From Saprospiraceae bacterium (GTDB lineage Bacteria > Bacteroidota > Bacteroidia > Chitinophagales > Saprospiraceae): a stretch of DNA of 6,071 nt. The notes beneath the pieces were generated by a model. That model saw only the letters and a list, made by a program, of their open reading frames with translations, searched no databases and was not told the DNA's origin. Positions 1-6,070 of the stretch are shown here, piece after piece (positions within the stretch are counted from its first letter, which is position 1; the number at the start of each line of letters is the position of its first letter). The stretch spans positions 1-6,071 of the forward strand of contig JACMMM010000712.1 of NCBI GenBank assembly GCA_014379065.1, given 5' to 3'. A program made the position numbers and the translations under genes.

Positions 1-2075
1 AGCCGCCCACCTTTTTCCGTCCATTTTGTGAGGGTTTCCAAGGTTTTTTCATCCAATATATAATTCCCGTTTGGGAAAATCAGGGTAGTGTATTTGCTTA
101 AATCAATTTTTTGCAGCTTATCCAATGGAATTGGGGTGACGGGGTACCCCAATTCCCGCTCAAAGAAAAACCAGGTGTGGCCGTAAGCGTTTTCGTTCAC
201 CTCATCACCATAAACGAGGGCAATTTTTGGAGGTTTTACCAAATGGAAAATCTCTGAACCAAGGTCTTTCCCAGTTTTAGCAGAACCCGTAAATACAGGA
301 TAAAGTCGAACGTTGGCCGCTTCAGCAGCCTTAATAACGATGCTGTCCAGTACGCTTTTTAGATTATGGTTGTCAATTTTGGAAACCACAAACGCGCCCG
401 CCGCATACTGTTGATCCGCCAATGAAAAAGGCTCCATAGCCGTCCGCACCCGAACGCCTTTTTGCAATAAGGCCCCCACAAACTGTGCTTCCGCCAAAGA
501 GTGCCGATGCACACACCATGCGTAGGGCGAATCGGTTGCCAAATCTTTCTGCGGGCGGTATGATTCGTAGGGTTTTCTGGGCTCCAAACGTTCCTTCAAA
601 GCATACGCGTCCAGCCCATGGGCAAAAGGAAGCGACCATGCCGTAATATCGTAAGTCATAGAATCGGCCAATTTCGCCTCTGGTTCAAACAAAGCTTGCA
701 CCATGACCGAATGGGGTTGATATGCGCTGACAACCAAATCGTTGGGATTGATAGAAGCGCTTATTTCTTTGCCGCTCGCGTAGTCGAATGCCTTCACACC
801 GCTCATGCCCGTGCCTACGCGACCATATCGAATATGGTGCTGATCAAGCAATTCGCAGAGCACTTTTACTTTGTTCGGGTCGTTGGCCTCTCGGATCACA
901 AAAGCCTTGAATTGGCCTTGCGGCTCTGTGGAGGTGTGCCGGAAGTATTCCCGGAAATTTTCAACCAGCGGTTTTGCGCTTTTGCTGCTCACTTCGATGG
1001 TCGAAAGCGAGGTCGCAAGATGGTGCTCAATGCGGTCTTGAAGCGTGAGCGTGTCGCCATTGTCCATATTAACAGCGCGACCACCCCTTGGGCCGCCGCC
1101 TTGTTCGTAGGTCATTCCGATAGCCCCATTGAACGTTGGATAAGTATCGCCGTAAGAAGGGTAAAACAGGTCAAAAACCTCTCTGGTGAAGTAATACCAG
1201 CCTTTGTTGTCAAAATGGCGCGCGTTGTTTTCCCCAATTTCCACTTGAAAATCCCGTTGCCATGAGGTAATCAGTTCGTGCATGGGTTCTGCAGCCGGAG
1301 CGAAATAGTAAGGTTCATTTATACCCTGTTCGTGCACGTCAGGGTGGACATGGGGAAGCCAACGGTGATAGGCCACGAGCCGCTGTTTGGTTTCTGCCTG
1401 TGTGGCCCAAGCCCAGTCGCGGTTGAGGTCAAAATAATAGTGGTTTACGCGCCCGCCCGGCCAAGGTTCGCGGTGCTCGCGGGCATCCGGGTCGGCATTG
1501 TTGACAAGGTTAGAAGCCATTCGACTCCAGCTCGTGTAGCGATCATAGCCATCTGGGTTGAGCGAAGGGTCCAGAATGACGATCGTGTTTTTGAGCCATT
1601 CCCGTATTTTTTCGTCCGGCTGAGTGGCGAGGCGGTAAGCCAGTTCCATGCTGCATTCTGAGCCGGAAGGTTCATTGCCATGAACGCTCATGCTGATCCA
1701 TACAATGGCAATTGGATTGCTCAGGTCGGGTTGGCCCTCAGCCATTCCGGCGAGTCGAAGATTGTTGACCCTGATTTTTTCGAGCCGCGCCATGTTATCG
1801 GCAGAAGAAAAAATGGCGATCTGCAAAGGCCGAGATTCGATGGTAAGGCCGTATTTTTCCAAACGCATGGTGGTTGGTTCAGCAGCGGCAAGTTGCTCGA
1901 AATATGCGTTTAGCAAATAGTGCGGGGTAAATTGCTCACCTAACTTGTAAGGCAAAAATTCGTTGGGCGCTTTTGCCTCCTCTTTACCCGTCCCTGATGG
2001 CGCGGGGGATTGAGCAAAAACGGCTTGCACCGAATGCAGCAAGATCAGAAGGGTAAATAGGTGGGGGATCTTCAT
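1..2075 (-). CDS. Secreted M14-family zinc carboxypeptidase-like enzyme, C-terminus outside window
   Basis: The frame starts at an ATG at 2075 and stays open for 691 codons to the left edge, so the C-terminus is missing. Residues 1-21 form a signal peptide (MKIP, then a hydrophobic stretch ending VFA, with Q22 following), so the protein is probably exported. The M14 catalytic domain covers about 45-365. Visible motifs are HGNE with zinc ligands H132 and E135, DPSLNPDGYDRY at 169-180, DLNRDW at 216-221 (the Asn-Arg pair that binds the substrate carboxylate in carboxypeptidases), DVHEQG with the third zinc ligand H248, and TYEQGG with the probable catalytic E324. All catalytic residues are present, so the enzyme should be active on peptides, with unknown specificity. 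Residues from about 617 (PKIALVYGDE) look like the start of a class I glutamine-amidotransferase-like fold, an extension known in some M14 subgroups. No AGGAGG lies upstream, as is usual in Bacteroidota. Family call strong; substrate unknown. Confidence 0.93.
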   Translation of the reverse strand, partial: MKIPHLFTLLILLHSVQAVFAQSPAPSGTGKEEAKAPNEFLPYKLGEQFTPHYLLNAYFEQLAAAEPTTMRLEKYGLTIESRPLQIAIFSSADNMARLEKIRVNNLRLAGMAEGQPDLSNPIAIVWISMSVHGNEPSGSECSMELAYRLATQPDEKIREWLKNTIVILDPSLNPDGYDRYTSWSRMASNLVNNADPDAREHREPWPGGRVNHYYFDLNRDWAWATQAETKQRLVAYHRWLPHVHPDVHEQGINEPYYFAPAAEPMHELITSWQRDFQVEIGENNARHFDNKGWYYFTREVFDLFYPSYGDTYPTFNGAIGMTYEQGGGPRGGRAVNMDNGDTLTLQDRIEHHLATSLSTIEVSSKSAKPLVENFREYFRHTSTEPQGQFKAFVIREANDPNKVKVLCELLDQHHIRYGRVGTGMSGVKAFDYASGKEISASINPNDLVVSAYQPHSVMVQALFEPEAKLADSMTYDITAWSLPFAHGLDAYALKERLEPRKPYESYRPQKDLATDSPYAWCVHRHSLAEAQFVGALLQKGVRVRTAMEPFSLADQQYAAGAFVVSKIDNHNLKSVLDSIVIKAAEAANVRLYPVFTGSAKTGKDLGSEIFHLVKPPKIALVYGDEVNENAYGHTWFFFERELGYPVTPIPLDKLQKIDLSKYTTLIFPNGNYILDEKTLETLTKWTEKGGR

Positions 2076-2144
2076 TCCGGGAGGATGCGTTTTGTGGGAG
2101 GCAAACATCCATAGATTTTTTGGAAAAGAAAAATGTTAGCTCCC
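2076..2144 (-). other. Spacer between the 309-residue gene and the peptidase gene
   Basis: This 69-bp spacer separates two genes in the same orientation, short enough for co-transcription. On the minus strand a T-rich run (TTTTTCTTTT) starts about 11 nt after the upstream stop, but no compact hairpin precedes it. A loose inverted repeat exists: GGGAG at 2096-2100 with CTCCC at 2140-2144, and AACAT at 2104-2108 with ATGTT at 2133-2137, around a 24-nt loop. I see no convincing promoter or terminator. Confidence 0.4.
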
Positions 2145-3074
2145 CTACCCTTCCACCCAATCCAACATCTTGAGATAGCTTGTATCCCAGAGACTCTCAA
2201 AGACGATTTGCTTTGGCTTTTCAATGCTCGAAGATTTGAGCCAGAGCCTTCCTTTCAGTTTGTTGGCAGGAACCTCTTGGAATTTTGCTCCATAGAGCCG
2301 CTTTTGGTAAGTTGTCCATTCCATCCTGTGTAAATTCAGGATGATATGTACGTCACCCTCCCAAAAATCGGCGTTTTTGTGCAAAAATTCGTCCCATTTG
2401 TAGCCGTTTGATGCACTAACTTGCTGCAAGACGAACTGCTGAAACCATTCTTTTAGATTTGGCAACGGTTTTTGCGGCCTTGATTTTTGTTCCAAGCCCA
2501 AACGCATCTTCAATTTGAGCCGTTGTTTTGCTTTTTTGAATCGTGCCTGTTTCGGAAAAGGCCCTTTGGGAAGCGGGTTTTTGGGATTTACGATGCAAAG
2601 CAGGTCTGTTTCTGGATGTACGCCAAAACGGGTTGAAATACCATCATTTTGCTTTCGGTACTGTTGGCTTTCAAGGGGGATTTGATTCTCCCAACGTGAA
2701 TTGCCCATGTAATCTTGCAAATGTTGAAACACGTGCTCCCCGGAAACAGTGCTTCGGTCGAGTTGTCGGCTCAGTTCGGAATAGACTTCCGACCAAGGAC
2801 GCCCCACATTGCTGCGCAGGAAACGTTCCAGCGGCTCCAGGTTATCCCCAAAATAGGTGGAGTAGTTAAAGTCAATAGACTCGTGCGAAGGATAGATACC
2901 ATTGCGCTCCATATTTTGAAGATACCTGCGTTCTCCTTTCTGCCGCTTTTTTTTGTTGGAATCTCCCCCATTGTAGCGACGGCACTCAATGAGCTCCTCG
3001 GACAGGCGTTTGTCGCGGCGTTTTTGTCGCTGGAGTCGGGAGATTTTGTTGTTTGGAAATTCGAGATGGTGCAT
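2145..3074 (-). CDS. Hypothetical basic protein with central GRPW motif, 309 residues
   Basis: No function is recognised. The frame has an ATG at 3074 and ends with TAG at 2147-2145. It is open further upstream to an in-frame TGA, but there is no earlier ATG, GTG or TTG, so this start is preferred. The protein has no signal peptide or membrane segment and is strongly basic: Lys/Arg clusters lie at about 13-24, 41-50 and 174-205. The best-defined stretch is 91-123, beginning GRPWSEVYSEL and containing GEHVFQHLQDYM, followed by FGVHPETDLLCIV at 150-162. I recall this combination (GRPW..V.SE, then a H..-H segment, then F.V.P.TGLL) from uncharacterised proteins of Planctomycetes and other bacteria, but could not check it. 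Basic charge would suit nucleic-acid or ribosome contact, which is only inference. It lies 374 bp downstream of the FGE-like gene and 69 bp upstream of the peptidase gene. Overlapping frames on the other strand look like shadows. Confidence 0.78.
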   Translation of the reverse strand: MHHLEFPNNKISRLQRQKRRDKRLSEELIECRRYNGGDSNKKKRQKGERRYLQNMERNGIYPSHESIDFNYSTYFGDNLEPLERFLRSNVGRPWSEVYSELSRQLDRSTVSGEHVFQHLQDYMGNSRWENQIPLESQQYRKQNDGISTRFGVHPETDLLCIVNPKNPLPKGPFPKQARFKKAKQRLKLKMRLGLEQKSRPQKPLPNLKEWFQQFVLQQVSASNGYKWDEFLHKNADFWEGDVHIILNLHRMEWTTYQKRLYGAKFQEVPANKLKGRLWLKSSSIEKPKQIVFESLWDTSYLKMLDWVEG

Positions 3075-3448
3075 TGGGTGGAATTTTGGGGCGCAGAACG
3101 GAAAGGTTATGGGAATTAGTTCCGGGACGCAAAACGGCTTATCTAAAACTCTAGATCAGATTGGTTTTTCTTGCCTCCCCGAGCCCTCAATCTTTGTCAT
3201 TCTGTCGGAACCCGTCCGCATCAAGTGCGCTTTGGCTGAGTGCTTGCACTGCCGGGTACTCACTCGGGGTACGCGCACATGGTGCGGCAAGGTGGAAATT
3301 TGAGAACTTCTTAAAAGATGTAAAATTTGACGCACTTACTGCTCTCCCTAGGATATACACCTTTTGCTATTGTTCTTTGGCATTGCTTTTCATTGTCTTT
3401 AATTACCTAAGGTCGTATTTTCATAGAAAGTAAAAAAGACAAAACTTT
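3075..3448. other. 374-bp gap without a supported gene; GC-rich island in AT-rich flanks
   Basis: No frame here has a convincing protein. The short frames on the plus strand begin at weak starts and give unnatural compositions. The gap is uneven in base composition: about 3180-3295 is GC-rich, while 3300-3448 is AT-rich. Small hairpins lie in the GC-rich part: AGTGC-TT-GCACT at 3239-3250 and CGCAC-ATG-GTGCG at 3274-3286. It must contain the promoter of the 309-residue gene if that gene has its own, but I could not find a clear Bacteroidota-type TAnnTTTG box on the minus strand. The part next to 3448 holds the terminator listed separately. Confidence 0.5.
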
Positions 3449-3457
3449 TTAGTCTTT
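3432..3457 (-). terminator. Rho-independent-type terminator of the FGE-like gene, overlapping its stop codon
   Basis: On the minus strand AAAGAC (3457-3452) pairs with GTCTTT (3440-3435), and the A-run and T-run between them (AAAA with TTTT) extend the stem past a bulged T around a very small loop. The T-tract continues for three more bases after the stem, giving six T in a row (3437-3432). The left arm contains the last Lys-Asp codons, and the stop codon falls inside the hairpin. The stem is AT-rich, so the terminator may be weak, but its position exactly at the gene end supports it. Confidence 0.55.
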
Positions 3458-6070
3458 AACTACCCTAAAACCAACCCTGTTACTTTTGTCATATGACGCA
3501 CTCCCAAGGCGATAAGAAGAACGACAATACTTAAAGTCGAGATTCCAAGCTCCTCCACGCATAACTTTATCTGAACTGGCCTGTTTTGTGCTAAGGCAAC
3601 CCATATAAGGCATATAGTTATCCTGACACCATTCCAAAACATTTCCACTCATATCGAAAAAACCCAATTCATTAGCCTCGAGTTCGCCTACTGGGTGAGT
3701 TGATTGTTCTTCCCCGAAGGTGTTATTTAAATTATAGTTACGGGAGAACCATGCAACTTTTTTCAAATCATTGTTGCCCGCGTAATTATACCTTTCGCTC
3801 TTAGCTCCGCCGCGTGCCGCATATTCCCACTCCTTTTCGCTCGGTAAGCGATAGGGCCTTTGGCCGGGCTTAAGCTGGGCATTTATTTTTTTCAAGAATT
3901 CCTGCACATCATCCCACGAAACTCGCTCGACCGGACACTCATCGCAGCCTTTGTTGTAGAGATCAGACGGATCTTTACCCATCACTGTGCGCCAGTCGGC
4001 TTGTGTTACCTCGTATTTACCCATCTCAAAAGATTTGACTGTTACAGGATGCCGGCATTCATCGTCATTTCTTTGTTTGTCGTCTTCGTGACTGCCCATG
4101 AAGTAGCTGCCGCCTTCTACGGCTAGCATCTCGAGGCCAGATCGGCGAGCTCGGGCGGTCACTGTCTCCAGAGGTGCTTTCTCGCTTGGCTGCTCGGGAG
4201 CTTTCTGTCCGGTGCCAATGGTAATGGAGTCAGGCTGTTCTGAACCGGGTGTTGGGGCAGCTTCGTTGACTGCAAACAGCCCGGGCATATCGTCTTGTGT
4301 CAACAGGGTCAGCGCGAAGCGGCGGCCCTGGCTTTTGTAAGCCATGGTGTAGATGCGCTGGAGTTCTGCCCGCTCGTTTTTCTTGGGCATCACGATATTC
4401 CCTTCTGACCATTGGCCTATCGTCGCTGGTTCCTGGTCCATTTTGGTATTGTGGATATTCATACCAAAGGAATCGCCCCGGTCTATGGGGTCGGCAGCGT
4501 CAATGGAGCCAGATTTATTGGCATCACGGTAGAGCGTGATGGTGCCGCGCTGCACCAAGGCAGCGCGGTCGCGCACCACACCAGGTTCGAACAAATTGAG
4601 GTATTGCCCCGGCGCTATCATAGGCGAGCCCTTGGAGTTGCGTGGGTTTTGTACAAAATATTGCCCCGGCATGGTAGTGCAACTATAGGTTCGGCTTTGC
4701 CAGATGCTGTCGGGTGTACGCCACAGCACGAGGAGCAGGTCTTGCCAGACATCTGGTTGACGGTCTTTGGTGCGCCGCAGAGCGATAATGTTGGGATAAT
4801 ATTCTTCAAAAACGTAGCCTTTTTGGGCAAAAACGGCTCGGGCTTTTGTTACGGCATCGCGGGTGCTGGCGTTGGCATAGCGTTCGGTTTGCGGCTCAAC
4901 AAACCCTAGTTTTCCCGATTTGCAAGCGAGATGGTACTCTCTAATGGTCGTAGAAGTGCTATCCATCATGAAGGCCTGTGTAGCATAAGCACAAGTCTGC
5001 AATAATTCCCCCAAGTGTTCTTCTTCAAATGCCCATCCTAATCGCACCAGCAACCCTACAGAATCGGCCCGAAGTCGGTGAAAGGCCGCCAAATCTATTA
5101 AGCGCAATCCGATATAACGTTCGTATTGGCTTCGGGCAGAATCCAAAGGTGCGAGTTCAGCTCGGGTGCGTGTGGTAAGCGAATCCAGCCATTTAAAATC
5201 TGGCATTTGTCTTGATCTAGGCAGCGGGAAAATTGCATTCGCCAGCGAATCGCAAGCCAAACGTTCCCGGTAAAGCGCATGATCGGCAGGGGTTACGAGG
5301 CAGAGTTTTTGGCCTCGCCAAGTCACGAGTTCGCCCATACAGGTGTCCGGGAGCGTGGGTTGCCACCAGAATGCCGCGCCCAATGCAGCAAGCCAACAGC
5401 CAACAGCCATAGCGGCTTCTTTAGCCCATTTGCGCCAGCCGAGGCCGGGTTTTCCTGCAGGGTGTAGGTAGCGCCGGAAGGTATCTGGCACTAGGTTATC
5501 CAGCGGGTTGCGTGGTCGGTCGAGATATTTTACCACCGTGAAATCGGGCTTGATGCCCTGCTGGAGCATTTCTTCGAGTTTGGCCTCCAATTCGGCGCGG
5601 CGGGCTGGGTCGGCGGTGCTGCGCCATTCGAGCAAGGCGAGGTTCATCTCGAACCCGGGCCAGGCCGCACTGTTTTTGGGCGGTGGATTTTGAGCCAATA
5701 ACCCGTGAATGGCGGCTTGAAGACGGAGCAGCAAGGGGCCGTCCGTGGTTTCCAGCCATTCGAGCAGGGTTTGCCGGTCTTGGCGCGGGATTTCGCCTTC
5801 CAAAAACCAATCAAGGCGAAAGAGGGATTGGAGCTCGGAGGATTGGATGGCCGTGTCTGTACCGGCGGCTTTAGCCGCAAGAAAAGCACCCTCGACTTTA
5901 GTCGCCGACCTGCGTTTTGCAAGGGTCGAGAGAAAATTTGTCAACTTTTTGAAAGTTGACAAATTTCGCGTGTTTCCTGCGGCTAAAGCCGCCGGTACAG
6001 ACCATTTCAGCCAGCGCCCGAGCCAAAGCGTGAGGTCGTAGTGTACCGTCGGCCATATCGCGCAAGCGGC
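3449..6070 (-). CDS. Membrane-anchored protein with a degenerate L,D-transpeptidase-like domain and C-terminal FGE/SUMF1 domain; 5' end unresolved
   Basis: Residues are numbered from the TTG at 5962 (837 residues, stop TAA at 3451-3449), but the same frame is open to the right edge, adding at least 36 residues, so the true start is unknown. Residues 35-160 are a soluble, helix-rich region (LFRLDWFLEGEIP at 47-59, YLDRPRNPLD at 146-155). About 183-200 is the only clear transmembrane segment; basic WRKWAK before it suggests the N-terminus is inside and the rest outside. Residues 205-395 hold further helices of unclear, perhaps TPR-like, kind. Residues 405-545 resemble a YkuD-like L,D-transpeptidase family known from phage and Bacteroidota proteins: PGQY, ALVQRG, YRDANKSGSID, NIH with H504, then WSEGN at 518-522, where Asn replaces the expected Cys. 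A Pro/Glu/Ser-rich linker spans 565-605. The FGE/SUMF1 domain is 611-837: GGSYFMGS, YEVTQADW, RLPSEKEWEYAARGG, GNVLEWC, RGGAWN, GFRVVKD. It keeps C813 but has L808 at the other catalytic-Cys position. A structural, ligand-binding or sensing role is inferred over sulfatase activation. I suspect relation to bacterial conflict systems with FGE-like domains. Confidence 0.85.
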   Translation of the reverse strand, partial: AACAIWPTVHYDLTLWLGRWLKWSVPAALAAGNTRNLSTFKKLTNFLSTLAKRRSATKVEGAFLAAKAAGTDTAIQSSELQSLFRLDWFLEGEIPRQDRQTLLEWLETTDGPLLLRLQAAIHGLLAQNPPPKNSAAWPGFEMNLALLEWRSTADPARRAELEAKLEEMLQQGIKPDFTVVKYLDRPRNPLDNLVPDTFRRYLHPAGKPGLGWRKWAKEAAMAVGCWLAALGAAFWWQPTLPDTCMGELVTWRGQKLCLVTPADHALYRERLACDSLANAIFPLPRSRQMPDFKWLDSLTTRTRAELAPLDSARSQYERYIGLRLIDLAAFHRLRADSVGLLVRLGWAFEEEHLGELLQTCAYATQAFMMDSTSTTIREYHLACKSGKLGFVEPQTERYANASTRDAVTKARAVFAQKGYVFEEYYPNIIALRRTKDRQPDVWQDLLLVLWRTPDSIWQSRTYSCTTMPGQYFVQNPRNSKGSPMIAPGQYLNLFEPGVVRDRAALVQRGTITLYRDANKSGSIDAADPIDRGDSFGMNIHNTKMDQEPATIGQWSEGNIVMPKKNERAELQRIYTMAYKSQGRRFALTLLTQDDMPGLFAVNEAAPTPGSEQPDSITIGTGQKAPEQPSEKAPLETVTARARRSGLEMLAVEGGSYFMGSHEDDKQRNDDECRHPVTVKSFEMGKYEVTQADWRTVMGKDPSDLYNKGCDECPVERVSWDDVQEFLKKINAQLKPGQRPYRLPSEKEWEYAARGGAKSERYNYAGNNDLKKVAWFSRNYNLNNTFGEEQSTHPVGELEANELGFFDMSGNVLEWCQDNYMPYMGCLSTKQASSDKVMRGGAWNLDFKYCRSSYRLGSASYDKSNRVGFRVVKD
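5906..5928. repeat. Bulged hairpin within the palindromic element
   Basis: CGACCTGC (5906-5913) pairs with GCA and GGTCG (5919-5921 and 5924-5928) around a GTTTT loop, with AG (5922-5923) bulged out. Just to its left, CGACT-TT-AGTCG (5893-5904) is a second small palindrome, and CTCGAC at 5891-5896 can also pair with GTCGAG at 5925-5930, so the core may switch between alternative folds. Confidence 0.55.
5934..5966. repeat. Perfect 15-bp stem, 3-nt loop hairpin in the core of the palindromic element
   Basis: AAATTTGTCAACTTT (5934-5948) is the exact reverse complement of AAAGTTGACAAATTT (5952-5966), with TTG as the loop. In RNA this would fold very stably despite its AT content. The TTG at 5962-5960, one candidate start codon of the FGE-like gene, lies within one arm, so if it is used, translation initiation would be buried in the hairpin. 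Confidence 0.9.

Larger units (their letters stand above)
5855..6002. repeat. 148-bp palindromic element with 25-bp perfect inverted ends, inside the open frame of the FGE-like gene
   Basis: The ends are exact reverse complements: 5855-5879 and 5978-6002. Each end itself contains a small palindrome, GCGGCT-TT-AGCCGC (5865-5878) and GCGGCT-AA-AGCCGC (5979-5992), like a REP sequence, so the whole resembles two REPs facing each other. Between them lie CGACT-TT-AGTCG (5893-5904), an 8-bp bulged stem (5906-5928) and a 15-bp perfect stem (5934-5966). No direct target-site duplication is visible at the flanks and no protein-coding transposase lies nearby. The minus-strand frame used by the downstream protein crosses the element with no stop, encoding about 49 residues rich in Ala, Lys and Thr (for example FLAAKAAGTD); a second minus-strand frame stops inside it at 5900-5898. 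It is most likely a non-autonomous mobile palindromic element. Copy number elsewhere is unknown. Confidence 0.85.

Noticed and set aside
618..1265. Open plus-strand frame of 215 codons
   Set aside because: It lies wholly opposite the M14 peptidase, whose catalytic motifs are intact. Its translation shows no domain and reads like an antisense shadow.
2102..2109. GATGTTTG on the minus strand, close to the Bacteroidota -7 box TAnnTTTG, 27 bp upstream of the peptidase start
   Set aside because: The key first T is missing and no TTTG-like -33 element lies at the right distance.
2096..2144. Loose inverted repeat between the 309-residue gene and the peptidase gene
   Set aside because: The arms are interrupted and the loop is 24 nt with no T-tract after it, so it is not supported as a terminator.
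2715..3119. Open plus-strand frame of 134 codons
   Set aside because: It overlaps the 309-residue gene, which is longer and has a more natural composition; no domain is visible.
3161..3433. 90-codon plus-strand frame ending in a hydrophobic tail
   Set aside because: It relies on a TTG start, has a low-complexity composition and crosses a sharp base-composition border. The hydrophobic tail follows from the T-rich DNA.
4412..4909. Open plus-strand frame of 165 codons
   Set aside because: It is antisense to the transpeptidase-like region of the FGE-like gene and has no recognisable motif.
5745..6041. 98-codon plus-strand frame across the palindromic element
   Set aside because: Because the element is an inverted repeat it is open on both strands. 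The flanking sequence codes convincingly on the minus strand.
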